Assembly (NCBI GenBank): GCA_050732995.1
Contig: JBOHSA010000006.1
Location: 1 to 9,051, forward strand
DNA length: 9,051 nt
Reading direction: 5' to 3'
Source of the DNA: JBOHSA01 sp050732995
GTDB lineage: Bacteria; Gemmatimonadota; Gemmatimonadetes; Gemmatimonadales; GWC2-71-9
A program made the translations under genes and the position numbers. Positions 1-6,858 of the stretch are shown here, one piece after another (position 1 is the stretch's first letter; each line of letters starts with the position of its first letter). Below the pieces are notes generated by a model. That model saw only the letters and a program-made list of their open reading frames with translations, made no database searches and was not told the origin of the DNA.

Positions 1-438
1 TTCCAGGTCGGCGCGACGGGCATCTACGGCACGAACCCCGACACCGCGCTCAAGACCACGCTGGGCGGCCTCGACGCCCGGATCACCTGGCGCCCGCCGG
101 CGCGGGCGCTGTATCGCGAGTGGACCCTGCGCGGCGAGGTGTTCCGCATCAAGAAGGAACGGGCGGGGGCGGGGGTGACCCGCTACGGCGGCTACGTCGG
201 CACGACGTACAAGCTGGGGCGCCGCTGGATCGCGGCGCTGCGCTTCGATTACGTCGAAGCCCCGGAAGGCCCGAAAGCCACCGTGCGCCAAATCGTCCCG
301 TCGCTCACCTTGTGGCAGAGCGAGTGGGTCTACCTCCGCGGCCAGTATGTCCACCGGCGCGACGGCGCTGAAACCACGGGTCAGCTCGCGATCCAAGCGG
401 TTTGGGCGATCGGACCTCACAAACACGAGATCTACTGA
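1..438 (+). CDS. Outer membrane beta-barrel protein, C-terminal part (5' end outside window)
   Basis: The frame is open from the first base of the window and stops with TGA at 436-438, so about 145 C-terminal residues are visible. The visible part shows alternating polar and hydrophobic stretches rich in Tyr, Trp and Arg (for example WTLRGEVFRIKKE, WIAALRFDYVE, LTLWQSEWVYLRGQYVH, GQLAIQAVWAIG), as in amphipathic beta-strands. It ends in an aromatic residue (GPHKHEIY), as expected of the C-terminal signal for barrel assembly. The stop lies one base before the start of a metal-binding ABC protein gene, so the two are probably co-transcribed and translationally coupled. From that context I infer an outer membrane entry route for zinc or another metal; the HKH near the C-terminus is compatible with this. 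Whether it is a TonB-dependent receptor or a plain porin cannot be told, because plug and TonB-box regions would lie outside the window. Confidence 0.72.
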   Translation, partial: FQVGATGIYGTNPDTALKTTLGGLDARITWRPPARALYREWTLRGEVFRIKKERAGAGVTRYGGYVGTTYKLGRRWIAALRFDYVEAPEGPKATVRQIVPSLTLWQSEWVYLRGQYVHRRDGAETTGQLAIQAVWAIGPHKHEIY

Positions 439-439
439 C

Positions 440-1489
440 ATGCTGCAACTCATCCTGCTGCTCCTGACTCTGCACGGCGGGGCGACGCCCCCGCCGCCCG
501 CGCCCGTAAAGGTCGTGACTTCGCTGACGACCTACGCCGCCATCGCCCGCGAGATCGTGGGCGACCATGGCACAGTGACGTCGATCGCCTCGGGCGACGA
601 GAACCCTCATTTCGTGCAGCCGAAGCCGAGCTTCGTGCCCTTGCTCGCGTCCGCCGACGTGTTCGTCACCACGGGGTTGGACCTCGAGCTGTGGGTGCCC
701 GCCCTGCTCGACAAGGCGGGCAATCCCAAGGTCACCGAGGGCGGCACCGGCTACGTCGCGGCCTACACCGGATTACCCTTGCTCGACGTGCCGACCACGT
801 TCTCCCGGACCCAGGGCGACATCCACGTGTACGGTAATCCGCACATCTGGACCGACCCGTTGAACGCGGTGCTGATCGCGCGCAACATCCTCACCGGGCT
901 GAAGCGCGTCGCGCCGGCCGATGCCGAGTACTTCACGGGGCGGGAGAAGGACTTCGAGGATCGCATTTACCGGGCGCTGTTCGGCGAGGACCTGGTCCGG
1001 TTGCTCGGCGGTGAAACCCTGGCCAAGCTCAACCGCGACGGCAAGCTGTTCGACTTCCTGACCACGCAGAAGTATCAGGGGGCGCCGCTCCTCGGTCGGC
1101 TCGGCGGCTGGCTGAAGCAGGGACTGCCGTTCCGCGGCAGGATCGTGGCCTGCTACCACAAAGAGTGGGACTACTTCTCCCGCGAGTTCGAGCTGCCCTG
1201 CTTCGACTACATCGAGCCGAAGCCGGGCATCCCGCCCACGCCGCGCCACGTGCAGGAGATCATCACGGCCATGCGGGAGCGCAATATCCAGGTGCTGCTC
1301 TCGACCAACTATTACGACCGAAACCAGGTCCGGCAGGTGGCCCAACGCACGGGCGCGCGGGCGGTGATCGTGCCCTCCAACACCGGCGGCGCCCCGGGCG
1401 TGGACACCTACTTCGACCTGATCAACCTCTGGGTGGAGGCGCTGGGGCGCGCCTTCGATGCGTCAGCCGCGACTACCACGCAGCCTTGA
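440..1489 (+). CDS. Metal ABC transporter substrate-binding protein (ZnuA/TroA family)
   Basis: A 349-residue protein of the periplasmic metal-binding cluster 9 family (zinc/manganese uptake). Candidate metal ligands sit where the family has them: His57 in ENPHFVQPKPS, His135 in GNPHIWTDP, His240 in CYHKEWDYF, and an Asp near the C-terminus (Asp322 or Asp326 in GVDTYFDLI). The start ATG at 440 follows the upstream TGA (436-438) by one base, with only a weak ribosome site, which suggests translational coupling. The N-terminus has a short hydrophobic core (LQLILLLLTL) followed by a Pro-rich stretch, consistent with a signal peptide, but it lacks basic residues at the front and a clear lipobox. 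An upstream in-frame ATG at 347 would add basic residues but overlaps the barrel gene by 92 bases, so I prefer 440. There is no His-rich loop as in many ZnuA proteins, and residues about 181-232 look like an extra segment. The exact metal is not determinable. Confidence 0.9.
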   Translation: MLQLILLLLTLHGGATPPPPAPVKVVTSLTTYAAIAREIVGDHGTVTSIASGDENPHFVQPKPSFVPLLASADVFVTTGLDLELWVPALLDKAGNPKVTEGGTGYVAAYTGLPLLDVPTTFSRTQGDIHVYGNPHIWTDPLNAVLIARNILTGLKRVAPADAEYFTGREKDFEDRIYRALFGEDLVRLLGGETLAKLNRDGKLFDFLTTQKYQGAPLLGRLGGWLKQGLPFRGRIVACYHKEWDYFSREFELPCFDYIEPKPGIPPTPRHVQEIITAMRERNIQVLLSTNYYDRNQVRQVAQRTGARAVIVPSNTGGAPGVDTYFDLINLWVEALGRAFDASAATTTQP

Positions 1490-1492
1490 CAC

Positions 1493-1497
1493 GGGAG
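1493..1497 (+). promoter_or_regulatory. Ribosome binding site for the metal permease gene
   Basis: GGGAG lies eight bases before GTG 1506 and four bases after the stop of the binding-protein gene. It is the reason for choosing GTG 1506 rather than the upstream in-frame ATG at 1458, which lies inside the preceding gene, or ATG 1518, which would be 20 bases away. Confidence 0.6.
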
Positions 1498-1505
1498 ACC
1501 GGATC

Positions 1506-2351
1506 GTGCTCGAACTGATGCTGCCGCCGTTCGTCGCCTGCATGGTGCTCGTGGCCATCCACTCGTACCTCGGGCTGCACGTCATCGCCCGGGAGGTGAT
1601 CTTCGTCGATCTCTCGCTCGCTCAAATGGCGGCGCTCGGCTCGGTCGTCGCGCTGCTCGCCGGCGTCGCGTCCGAATCGCGCGGGGCCTACGCCTTCGCG
1701 CTCGGCTTCACCGCCGTCGGAGCGGCGTTGTTCGCCCTGACCCGCACCTCGGGCAAGGGCCGGGTGCCGCAGGAAGCGATCATCGGGATCGTGTACGTCG
1801 TGGCGTCGGCCGCCGCCATCCTGGCGGCGGACAAGGCGCCGCGCGGCGCCGAAGCGATCAAAGACATCCTCGTCGGCAGCATCATTTGGGTCACCTGGCC
1901 CACCATCTGGTGGAAGCTCGCCCTCCCCTACCTCGCGCTCGGGGTGTTTCACTACGTCCTGCGTCGTCGGTTCCTCACCATTTCCTTCCACCCCGAGGAG
2001 GCCGAGCGGGCCGGTTGGAAGGTCCGCTGGTGGGACTTCTGGTTCTATCTGTCGTTCGGCGTGGTGATCACGCTTTCCGTACCGGTCGGCGGCGTCCTGA
2101 TGGTGTTCACGTTCCTCGTCGTCCCGGCGGCGATCGCGTTCCTGTTCACCCGCGACCTGCGCCGGCTGGCCTACATCGCCTGGGGGTCCGGGGCGCTCGC
2201 CTCCTTCCTGGGGCTGTGGCTTTCCTACAAATGGGATCTGCCCACCGGGCCGCTGATCGTCTGCATGTACGGGGCGCTACTCGCGGCGGCGGGTGTGCTG
2301 CGGAAACTGGGCGTGGGGGGGCAGCTTGACATCCCCGCGCCCGGCGTCTAG
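1506..2351 (+). CDS. Metal ABC transporter permease (ABC-3 / ZnuB-like family)
   Basis: A 281-residue, very hydrophobic inner membrane protein with about eight membrane segments by eye. It matches the ABC-3 permease family (zinc/manganese/iron chelate uptake). Supporting motifs are HSYLGLHVIAREVIFVDLSL near the N-terminus, a cytoplasmic coupling segment FHPEEAERAGW (Glu164-Trp171) that should contact the ATPase, then PVGGVLMVFTFLVVPAAIA and the closing LPTGPLIV. It pairs with the binding protein immediately upstream (16-base gap). The usual ATPase gene is absent between or after them, so ATP-binding subunits must come from upstream of the window or elsewhere. Its last codons contain the promoter of the next gene. 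The family call is firm; the transported metal is inferred only as zinc or manganese. Confidence 0.9.
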   Translation: MLELMLPPFVACMVLVAIHSYLGLHVIAREVIFVDLSLAQMAALGSVVALLAGVASESRGAYAFALGFTAVGAALFALTRTSGKGRVPQEAIIGIVYVVASAAAILAADKAPRGAEAIKDILVGSIIWVTWPTIWWKLALPYLALGVFHYVLRRRFLTISFHPEEAERAGWKVRWWDFWFYLSFGVVITLSVPVGGVLMVFTFLVVPAAIAFLFTRDLRRLAYIAWGSGALASFLGLWLSYKWDLPTGPLIVCMYGALLAAAGVLRKLGVGGQLDIPAPGV

Positions 2352-2354
2352 CAT
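2326..2354 (+). promoter_or_regulatory. Sigma-70-like promoter for maeB (and probably pckA)
   Basis: A perfect -35 box TTGACA (2326-2331) is followed after exactly 17 bases by TAGCAT (2349-2354), a four-of-six match to TATAAT with the most conserved positions kept. It lies inside the last 26 bases of the permease gene and just beyond. Transcription would begin near 2361, giving a leader of about 27 bases before ATG 2388. Read by eye only. Confidence 0.6.
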
Positions 2355-2368
2355 AACCCCTTCTCCAA

Positions 2369-2374
2369 AAAGGA
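2369..2374 (+). promoter_or_regulatory. Ribosome binding site for maeB
   Basis: AAAGGA ends 13 bases before ATG 2388. It nearly touches the alternative in-frame TTG at 2376 (one base away), which argues for ATG 2388 as the start even though the spacing is somewhat long. Confidence 0.5.
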
Positions 2375-2387
2375 CTTGACCACTCCG

Positions 2388-4658
2388 ATGTCCAGCCGCC
2401 GCCAGGAGGCCCTGGATTACCACGCGCAGGGCCGCCCTGGAAAGATCCAGGTCTCGCCGACCAAGCCCTTCAGGAACCAGCGCGACCTCTCCCTGGCCTA
2501 CACACCAGGGGTGGCCGAGCCGTGCCTGGAGATCACGCAGCGGCCCGAGGACGCCTACGTCTACACGGCCAAGGGGAATCTGGTCGCCGTGGTCACGAAC
2601 GGCACCGCGGTCCTGGGCCTGGGCAACATCGGCGCGCTCGCCGGCAAGCCGGTCATGGAGGGCAAGGGGATCCTGTTCAAGGCGTTCGCCGATATCGACG
2701 TGTTCGACCTGGAAGTGGGCTCCGAGAACCCGGAGGACGTGATCCGGTTCTGCCAGCTGCTCGAGCCGACCGTCGGGGGCATCAACCTCGAAGACATCCG
2801 CTCGCCCGACTGCTTCTACATCGAGGAGCAGCTGCGGCAGACCCTCAAGATCCCCGTGTTCCACGACGATCAACACGGCACGGCCATCATCTCCGGGGCA
2901 GCCGTACTGAACGCGCTCGAGCTGGTGCAGAAGGACATCGGGAAGGTAGGGGTCGTGTTCTCGGGCGCCGGTGCGGCCGCGATCGCCACGGCGGAGCACT
3001 ACGTGCGCCTCGGCGTGAAACGCGAGCACATCGTGCTGTGTGACCAGAAAGGGGTCATCCACCGGGGGCGGCCGGACCTGGACCGGTACAAGAGCCGTTT
3101 CGCCGCGGACGTCCGGGCGCGCACGCTGGCCGAAGCGCTCGAGGGGGCGGACGTGTTCGTGGGGCTGTCGGTGGGAGGCATCGTGCGGGGCGACATGCTC
3201 GCGAACATGGCGCCGCGCCCGATCGTGTTCGCCCTGGCGAACCCGACGCCGGAGATCATGCCCGACGAGGCACGCGCCGCGCGGCCGGACGCGATCATCG
3301 CCACGGGACGCTCCGACTTCCCGAACCAGGTCAACAACGTCCTGGGGTTCCCGTTCATTTTCCGCGGCGCGCTCGATGTCCGGGCCCAGCAGATCAACGC
3401 CGAGATGGAAATGGCGGCGACCCGCGCGCTCGCGGCGCTCGCCCGGGAGGAAGTGCCCGACGCCGTGATGCGCGCCTACGGCCTCGAGCGCCTGCGCTTC
3501 GGCCCGGACTACCTGATCCCCAAGCCGTTCGACCCGCGGGTCCTTTTGTGGGTCGCACCGGCTGTCGCCTGGGCGGCGGTGGGCTCGGGCGTGGCGGGCC
3601 GGGTGATTGACGTGGAGGAGTACCGGGCCGAGCTCGACGCGCGGCTCGGGCGGGCGCGGGAGGTGATGCGGGGGCTGTCGTCGCGAGCGCAGGAAGACCC
3701 CAAGCGCATCGTGTTCCCCGAGGGCGAAGACGGGCGGATCCTGCGCGCGGCCCGCATCCTCGCCGACGAGGGGATCGCCCACCCGATCCTGCTGGGCGAT
3801 CCCGACGTGATCCGCCGCCAGGCGGACGACGCGGGGGTGACACTGGAGGAGATCGAGCTCGCCAACCCGCGCGCCGCAGTGGACGGCGAGGCGCTGGCGC
3901 AAGCGCTCTGGCAGCGACGCCAGCGCCGTGGCATCACCCTGCGCGAGGCCCGCGCCTTGGTGCAGAACCCCATGTACTACGGCCTGCTGCTGCTCGCCGC
4001 GGACCGCGCCGACGCGGTCGTGGCGGGGGCCGACATGTACTATCCGGATGCCATCCGGCCGGCCCTGGAGGTGATCGGAGCCGAGCCGGGCCGCCGGCAC
4101 GTGAGCGGGATCTACATGCTGGTGCTCCAGCAGCAGACGTTCTTCTTCGCCGACTGCACGGTCAACATCGATCCCGACGCTGAGACGCTCGCCGAGATCG
4201 CGTCCGCCACCGCGGGATTCGTGGGACGACTCGGCGTCGAGCCCCGCGTGGCGCTGCTCTCCTTCTCCAACTTCGGCTCGGTGAAGCACCCCGCCGCCGA
4301 ACGGGTGCAGCGGGCGGTGGCGCTGCTGCATGAGCGGGAGCCGGGGTTGCAGGCGGACGGCGAGATGCAGGCGGACACCGCGGTGGTGGAGCGGATTCTC
4401 ACGCGGGTGTACCCCTTCTCCCGGCTGCGCGGTGCGGCTAACGTGTTGATTTTCCCCGACCTCGACGCGGCGAACATCGCCTACAAGCTGTTGGACCGGC
4501 TCGGCGGCGCGCAGGCTATCGGCCCCATCCTGGTGGGAATGGCCCGGCCAGTCCACGTTTTGCAACGCGGGGCCGAGGTGAACGAGATCGTGAACTTGGC
4601 GATCATCGCCGCCGTTGACGCCCAGGAGCACGGCCGCCGGCCGCGGACCTCGGCCTGA
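2388..4658 (+). CDS. maeB: NADP-dependent malic enzyme with C-terminal phosphotransacetylase-like domain
   Basis: A 756-residue cytoplasmic enzyme that oxidatively decarboxylates malate to pyruvate and CO2, reducing NADP(+) (MaeB family, about 760 residues in E. coli). The malic enzyme part covers about residues 1-425: Tyr38 (AYTPGVAEPC) and Lys93 (GKPVMEGKG) are the catalytic pair, Glu135/Asp136 (GGINLEDI) and Asp160/161 (FHDDQHGTA) bind the divalent metal, and GAGAAAIAT is the Rossmann nucleotide site. The phosphotransacetylase-like domain covers about 440-755 (RIVFPEGED to GPILVGMARP). In it the NDLSRG motif of true phosphotransacetylases reads HVLQRG (723-728), so the catalytic Ser is Gln; the domain is probably regulatory (acetyl-CoA sensing in characterised relatives). 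Its promoter is at 2326-2354 and pckA follows after 20 bases. NADP rather than NAD preference is inferred from the family, not seen directly. Confidence 0.96.
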   Translation: MSSRRQEALDYHAQGRPGKIQVSPTKPFRNQRDLSLAYTPGVAEPCLEITQRPEDAYVYTAKGNLVAVVTNGTAVLGLGNIGALAGKPVMEGKGILFKAFADIDVFDLEVGSENPEDVIRFCQLLEPTVGGINLEDIRSPDCFYIEEQLRQTLKIPVFHDDQHGTAIISGAAVLNALELVQKDIGKVGVVFSGAGAAAIATAEHYVRLGVKREHIVLCDQKGVIHRGRPDLDRYKSRFAADVRARTLAEALEGADVFVGLSVGGIVRGDMLANMAPRPIVFALANPTPEIMPDEARAARPDAIIATGRSDFPNQVNNVLGFPFIFRGALDVRAQQINAEMEMAATRALAALAREEVPDAVMRAYGLERLRFGPDYLIPKPFDPRVLLWVAPAVAWAAVGSGVAGRVIDVEEYRAELDARLGRAREVMRGLSSRAQEDPKRIVFPEGEDGRILRAARILADEGIAHPILLGDPDVIRRQADDAGVTLEEIELANPRAAVDGEALAQALWQRRQRRGITLREARALVQNPMYYGLLLLAADRADAVVAGADMYYPDAIRPALEVIGAEPGRRHVSGIYMLVLQQQTFFFADCTVNIDPDAETLAEIASATAGFVGRLGVEPRVALLSFSNFGSVKHPAAERVQRAVALLHEREPGLQADGEMQADTAVVERILTRVYPFSRLRGAANVLIFPDLDAANIAYKLLDRLGGAQAIGPILVGMARPVHVLQRGAEVNEIVNLAIIAAVDAQEHGRRPRTSA

Positions 4659-4678
4659 ACCCGCGCCCAGGATCCCCC

Positions 4679-6304
4679 ATGGGACTGCCGCACGTCACCG
4701 ACGCCGCCGGGGCCGCTCCCCGCCGCTCGGGCGCCACCATCGAGGCGTCCGGGCTCGCGCCCCAACGCGCCGTGCACTGGAACCTCACGCCCCCGGAGCT
4801 CTACGAGCACGCGGTCCGGCGCGGGGAGGGCACGCTGGCCGCGAACGGACCATTCTGCGCGGTCACCACGCCGCACACCGGCCGCAGCCCGCACGACAAG
4901 TTCGTCGTGCAGGAGCCCGGGTCGAGCGATCACATCTGGTGGGGCAAGGTGAACCAGCCGCTGAGCCCCGAGCACGCCGAGCGCTTGCACCGGGACGTCC
5001 TGCGGCACTTGAACTGGCAAGAGCTGTTCGTGCGCGACGTGTTCGCGGGGGCGGACCCGGAGTACCGGCTGCCGATCCGATTCGTCACCCCCAACGCGTG
5101 GCACGCCCTGTTCCTGTACAACATGTTCCTGCGGCCGAGCCTGTCGGAGTTGCACGGCTTCGCACCGGGGTTCCAGGTGCTGCACGCGCCCGAGTTTCAC
5201 GCCGACCCCGCGGTGCACGGCACCAAGACGGGCACGTTCATCGTCGTGCACTTCGCCCGGAAGACCATCCTCATCGGCGGCACCCGCTACGCCGGCGAGC
5301 TGAAGAAATCAATCTTCACGATCCTCAACTACCTGCTGCCGCGGCACGGCGTGCTCGCGATGCATTGCTCGGCCAACGTGGGCGAGGCGGGCGAAGTGGC
5401 GCTGTTCTTCGGCCTCTCCGGCACCGGCAAGACCACGCTCTCGGCCGACCCGGAGCGCCGGCTGATCGGCGACGACGAGCACGGCTGGTCGGATCAAGGG
5501 GTGTTCAACTTCGAGGGCGGATGCTATGCGAAGGTCATCCGCCTGTCGCGTGACGGCGAGCCCGAGATCTACGCCACCACGCGCACCTTCGGCACGGTGC
5601 TGGAAAACGTGGTCGTGGACCCGGAGACGCGGGCCATCGACCTCGACGCCGACACGATCACCGAGAACACGCGCGCGTCCTACCCGATTCATTTCATCCC
5701 GAACCACATCCCCGGCGGGATGGCGGGCCACCCGCGGCACATCGTGTTCCTCACGTGCGACGCGTTCGGGGTGATGCCGCCGATCGCGCGGCTCAGCGCG
5801 CCCCAGGCGATGTACCACTTCCTGTCGGGATACACCGCCAAGGTGGCGGGCACCGAGCGCGGCGTTACCGAGCCGAGAGAGACGTTTTCCGCCTGCTTCG
5901 GCGCGCCGTTCCTGCCCCTGCACCCGCACGTGTACGCCGACATGCTGGGCCAGAAGATCGCCCGCCACGGCGTGCAGTGCTGGCTCGTGAACACGGGCTG
6001 GACCGGGGGACCGTTCGGGAAGGGGCACCGGATGCGGTTGTCCCACACCCGCGCGCTGATCCGCGCGGCGCTGGCGGGCCGGCTGGACCGCGTCCCGACC
6101 GCGACCGAGCCCGTCTTCGGGGTCGAGGTGCCGTCCCGCGTGCCGGGTGGCGTGCCCGACGAGATTCTGGTCCCGAAGAACACCTGGGCGGACCCCTCTG
6201 CCTACGACGCGCAGGCAGCGCGCCTCGCGGGGCTGTTCCGCCAGAATTTCGAGCAGTTCCGGGACAAGGTGCACGCAGCGGTGCGGGAGGCGGGGCCGCG
6301 GTGA
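4679..6304 (+). CDS. pckA: Phosphoenolpyruvate carboxykinase (ATP)
   Basis: A 541-residue cytoplasmic enzyme converting oxaloacetate and ATP to phosphoenolpyruvate, ADP and CO2, the first committed step of gluconeogenesis. Its length matches the E. coli enzyme (540). Active-site elements are all present: Arg69 (GRSPHDKF) and Arg332 (RASYPI) for oxaloacetate, Tyr204 and Lys209/210 (YAGELKKS), His229 (MHCSAN), the P-loop GLSGTGKTT at 245-253, and the kinase-2 acids Asp265/Asp266 (LIGDDEHGW). The P-loop form identifies the ATP type rather than the GTP type. ATG 4679 has AGGA (4669-4672) at a spacing of six. The gene lies 20 bases after maeB with no terminator-like hairpin between, so the two are likely one transcript. 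The stop codon overlaps the start of the following HD gene (GTGA, 6301-6304). Confidence 0.97.
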   Translation: MGLPHVTDAAGAAPRRSGATIEASGLAPQRAVHWNLTPPELYEHAVRRGEGTLAANGPFCAVTTPHTGRSPHDKFVVQEPGSSDHIWWGKVNQPLSPEHAERLHRDVLRHLNWQELFVRDVFAGADPEYRLPIRFVTPNAWHALFLYNMFLRPSLSELHGFAPGFQVLHAPEFHADPAVHGTKTGTFIVVHFARKTILIGGTRYAGELKKSIFTILNYLLPRHGVLAMHCSANVGEAGEVALFFGLSGTGKTTLSADPERRLIGDDEHGWSDQGVFNFEGGCYAKVIRLSRDGEPEIYATTRTFGTVLENVVVDPETRAIDLDADTITENTRASYPIHFIPNHIPGGMAGHPRHIVFLTCDAFGVMPPIARLSAPQAMYHFLSGYTAKVAGTERGVTEPRETFSACFGAPFLPLHPHVYADMLGQKIARHGVQCWLVNTGWTGGPFGKGHRMRLSHTRALIRAALAGRLDRVPTATEPVFGVEVPSRVPGGVPDEILVPKNTWADPSAYDAQAARLAGLFRQNFEQFRDKVHAAVREAGPR

Positions 6305-6858
6305 ACCGCCGGGAAGTTCCGCTTCCCACCTTCGACGTCGTCCGCGACCCACTCTGGAACAACATCCGGCTCGACCCCGACGCACTGGCCCTGGTGGACA
6401 CGCCGGCGGTGCAGCGCCTGCGCTACGTGCGGCAGCTCGGGCACGCGTTCCTCGTGTATCCCGGGGCGACCCACACGCGGTTCGAGCACGCGTTGGGCGC
6501 GTATCACCTGGCCCGCCGCGCCCTCGCCCAGCTGGGCGAGATGGCGGGTGAGGGCAAGGCCACCATCGACCCGGACGAGGCGCGGCTCGTTCGCCTCGCC
6601 GCCTTGCTGCACGACATCGGGCACTACCCGTTCTCCCACGCGCTCGAGGAAGCCGGCTTGCCCCGCCACGAGGGGCTCGCCGAGCGGCACCTGATGGGTG
6701 GCGAGCTGGCGGCCGTCCTCGAGCGGTTAGGGATTCGGCCGGAGCGGCTGTTGGCGCTGATTCGGGGGGGGGGGGCGGAAGCGACGCGCCGCTCGCCGGC
6801 CTCGTTTCGGGCTCGGTGGATGTGGACAAGCTCGACTACCTGTCGCGCGACGCCATGA
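6301..6858 (+). CDS. HD-superfamily phosphohydrolase (COG1078, SAMHD1-like), N-terminal piece before frameshift
   Basis: The first part of a gene that continues in another frame at 6777-7577. The family includes dNTP triphosphohydrolases and related metal-dependent phosphohydrolases. GTG 6301 overlaps the pckA stop and has GGGAGG (6285-6290) ten bases upstream. Hallmarks run in order: DPLWNNIRLD, DTPAVQRLRYVRQLGHAF, YPGATHTRFEHALGAYHLA with metal ligand His63, and LLHDIGHYPFSHALE with His104/Asp105. Family similarity ends at codon 155, at the run of 12 G; after it this frame gives an Arg/Thr/Ser-rich tail of about 30 residues that looks like out-of-frame translation, stopping at 6856-6858. 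The fourth ligand (Asp in DVDKLDYLSRD) is encoded only by the second piece, so this piece alone should be inactive. If the tract were 13 or 10 G, a continuous protein of about 425 residues would result, normal for the family. Confidence 0.85.
   Translation: MNRREVPLPTFDVVRDPLWNNIRLDPDALALVDTPAVQRLRYVRQLGHAFLVYPGATHTRFEHALGAYHLARRALAQLGEMAGEGKATIDPDEARLVRLAALLHDIGHYPFSHALEEAGLPRHEGLAERHLMGGELAAVLERLGIRPERLLALIRGGGAEATRRSPASFRARWMWTSSTTCRATP
6764..6775 (+). repeat. G12 homopolymer causing a frame break in the HD phosphohydrolase gene
   Basis: Twelve consecutive G follow the codons for ALI and the first base of an Arg codon. Upstream, the HD protein is read in the frame of 6301; downstream, the family sequence GSDAPLAGLVSGSVDVDK continues in the frame starting at 6777. 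One extra G (13), or two fewer (10), would join them through a short poly-Gly loop. The options are an assembly or sequencing miscount, a true mutation, phase variation, or slippage during expression. Confidence 0.9.

Noticed and set aside
2359..2373. A small hairpin (CCTT paired with AAGG) as terminator or regulator before maeB
   Set aside because: Only four pairs with an A/C loop and no T run; too weak to support, though it overlaps the ribosome site.
2277..4631. A 784-codon open frame on the - strand opposite maeB
   Set aside because: It mirrors maeB, is rich in Arg, His, Val and Asp with no recognisable domain, and is explained by strong G/C bias at third codon positions, which removes stops from the opposite strand.
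3690..4658. A separate phosphotransacetylase gene downstream of the malic enzyme
   Set aside because: It is in frame with maeB and fused without a stop, as in all MaeB proteins, and its catalytic Ser position is Gln.
5309..6829. A 506-codon open frame on the - strand opposite pckA and the HD gene
   Set aside because: Low-complexity Arg/Pro/Gly/Ala product overlapping two clear genes; a composition shadow.
6301..6858. Two independent genes instead of one broken HD gene
   Set aside because: The split separates residues of a single active site, the second half has no good start or ribosome site, and family-like sequence resumes directly after the G tract.
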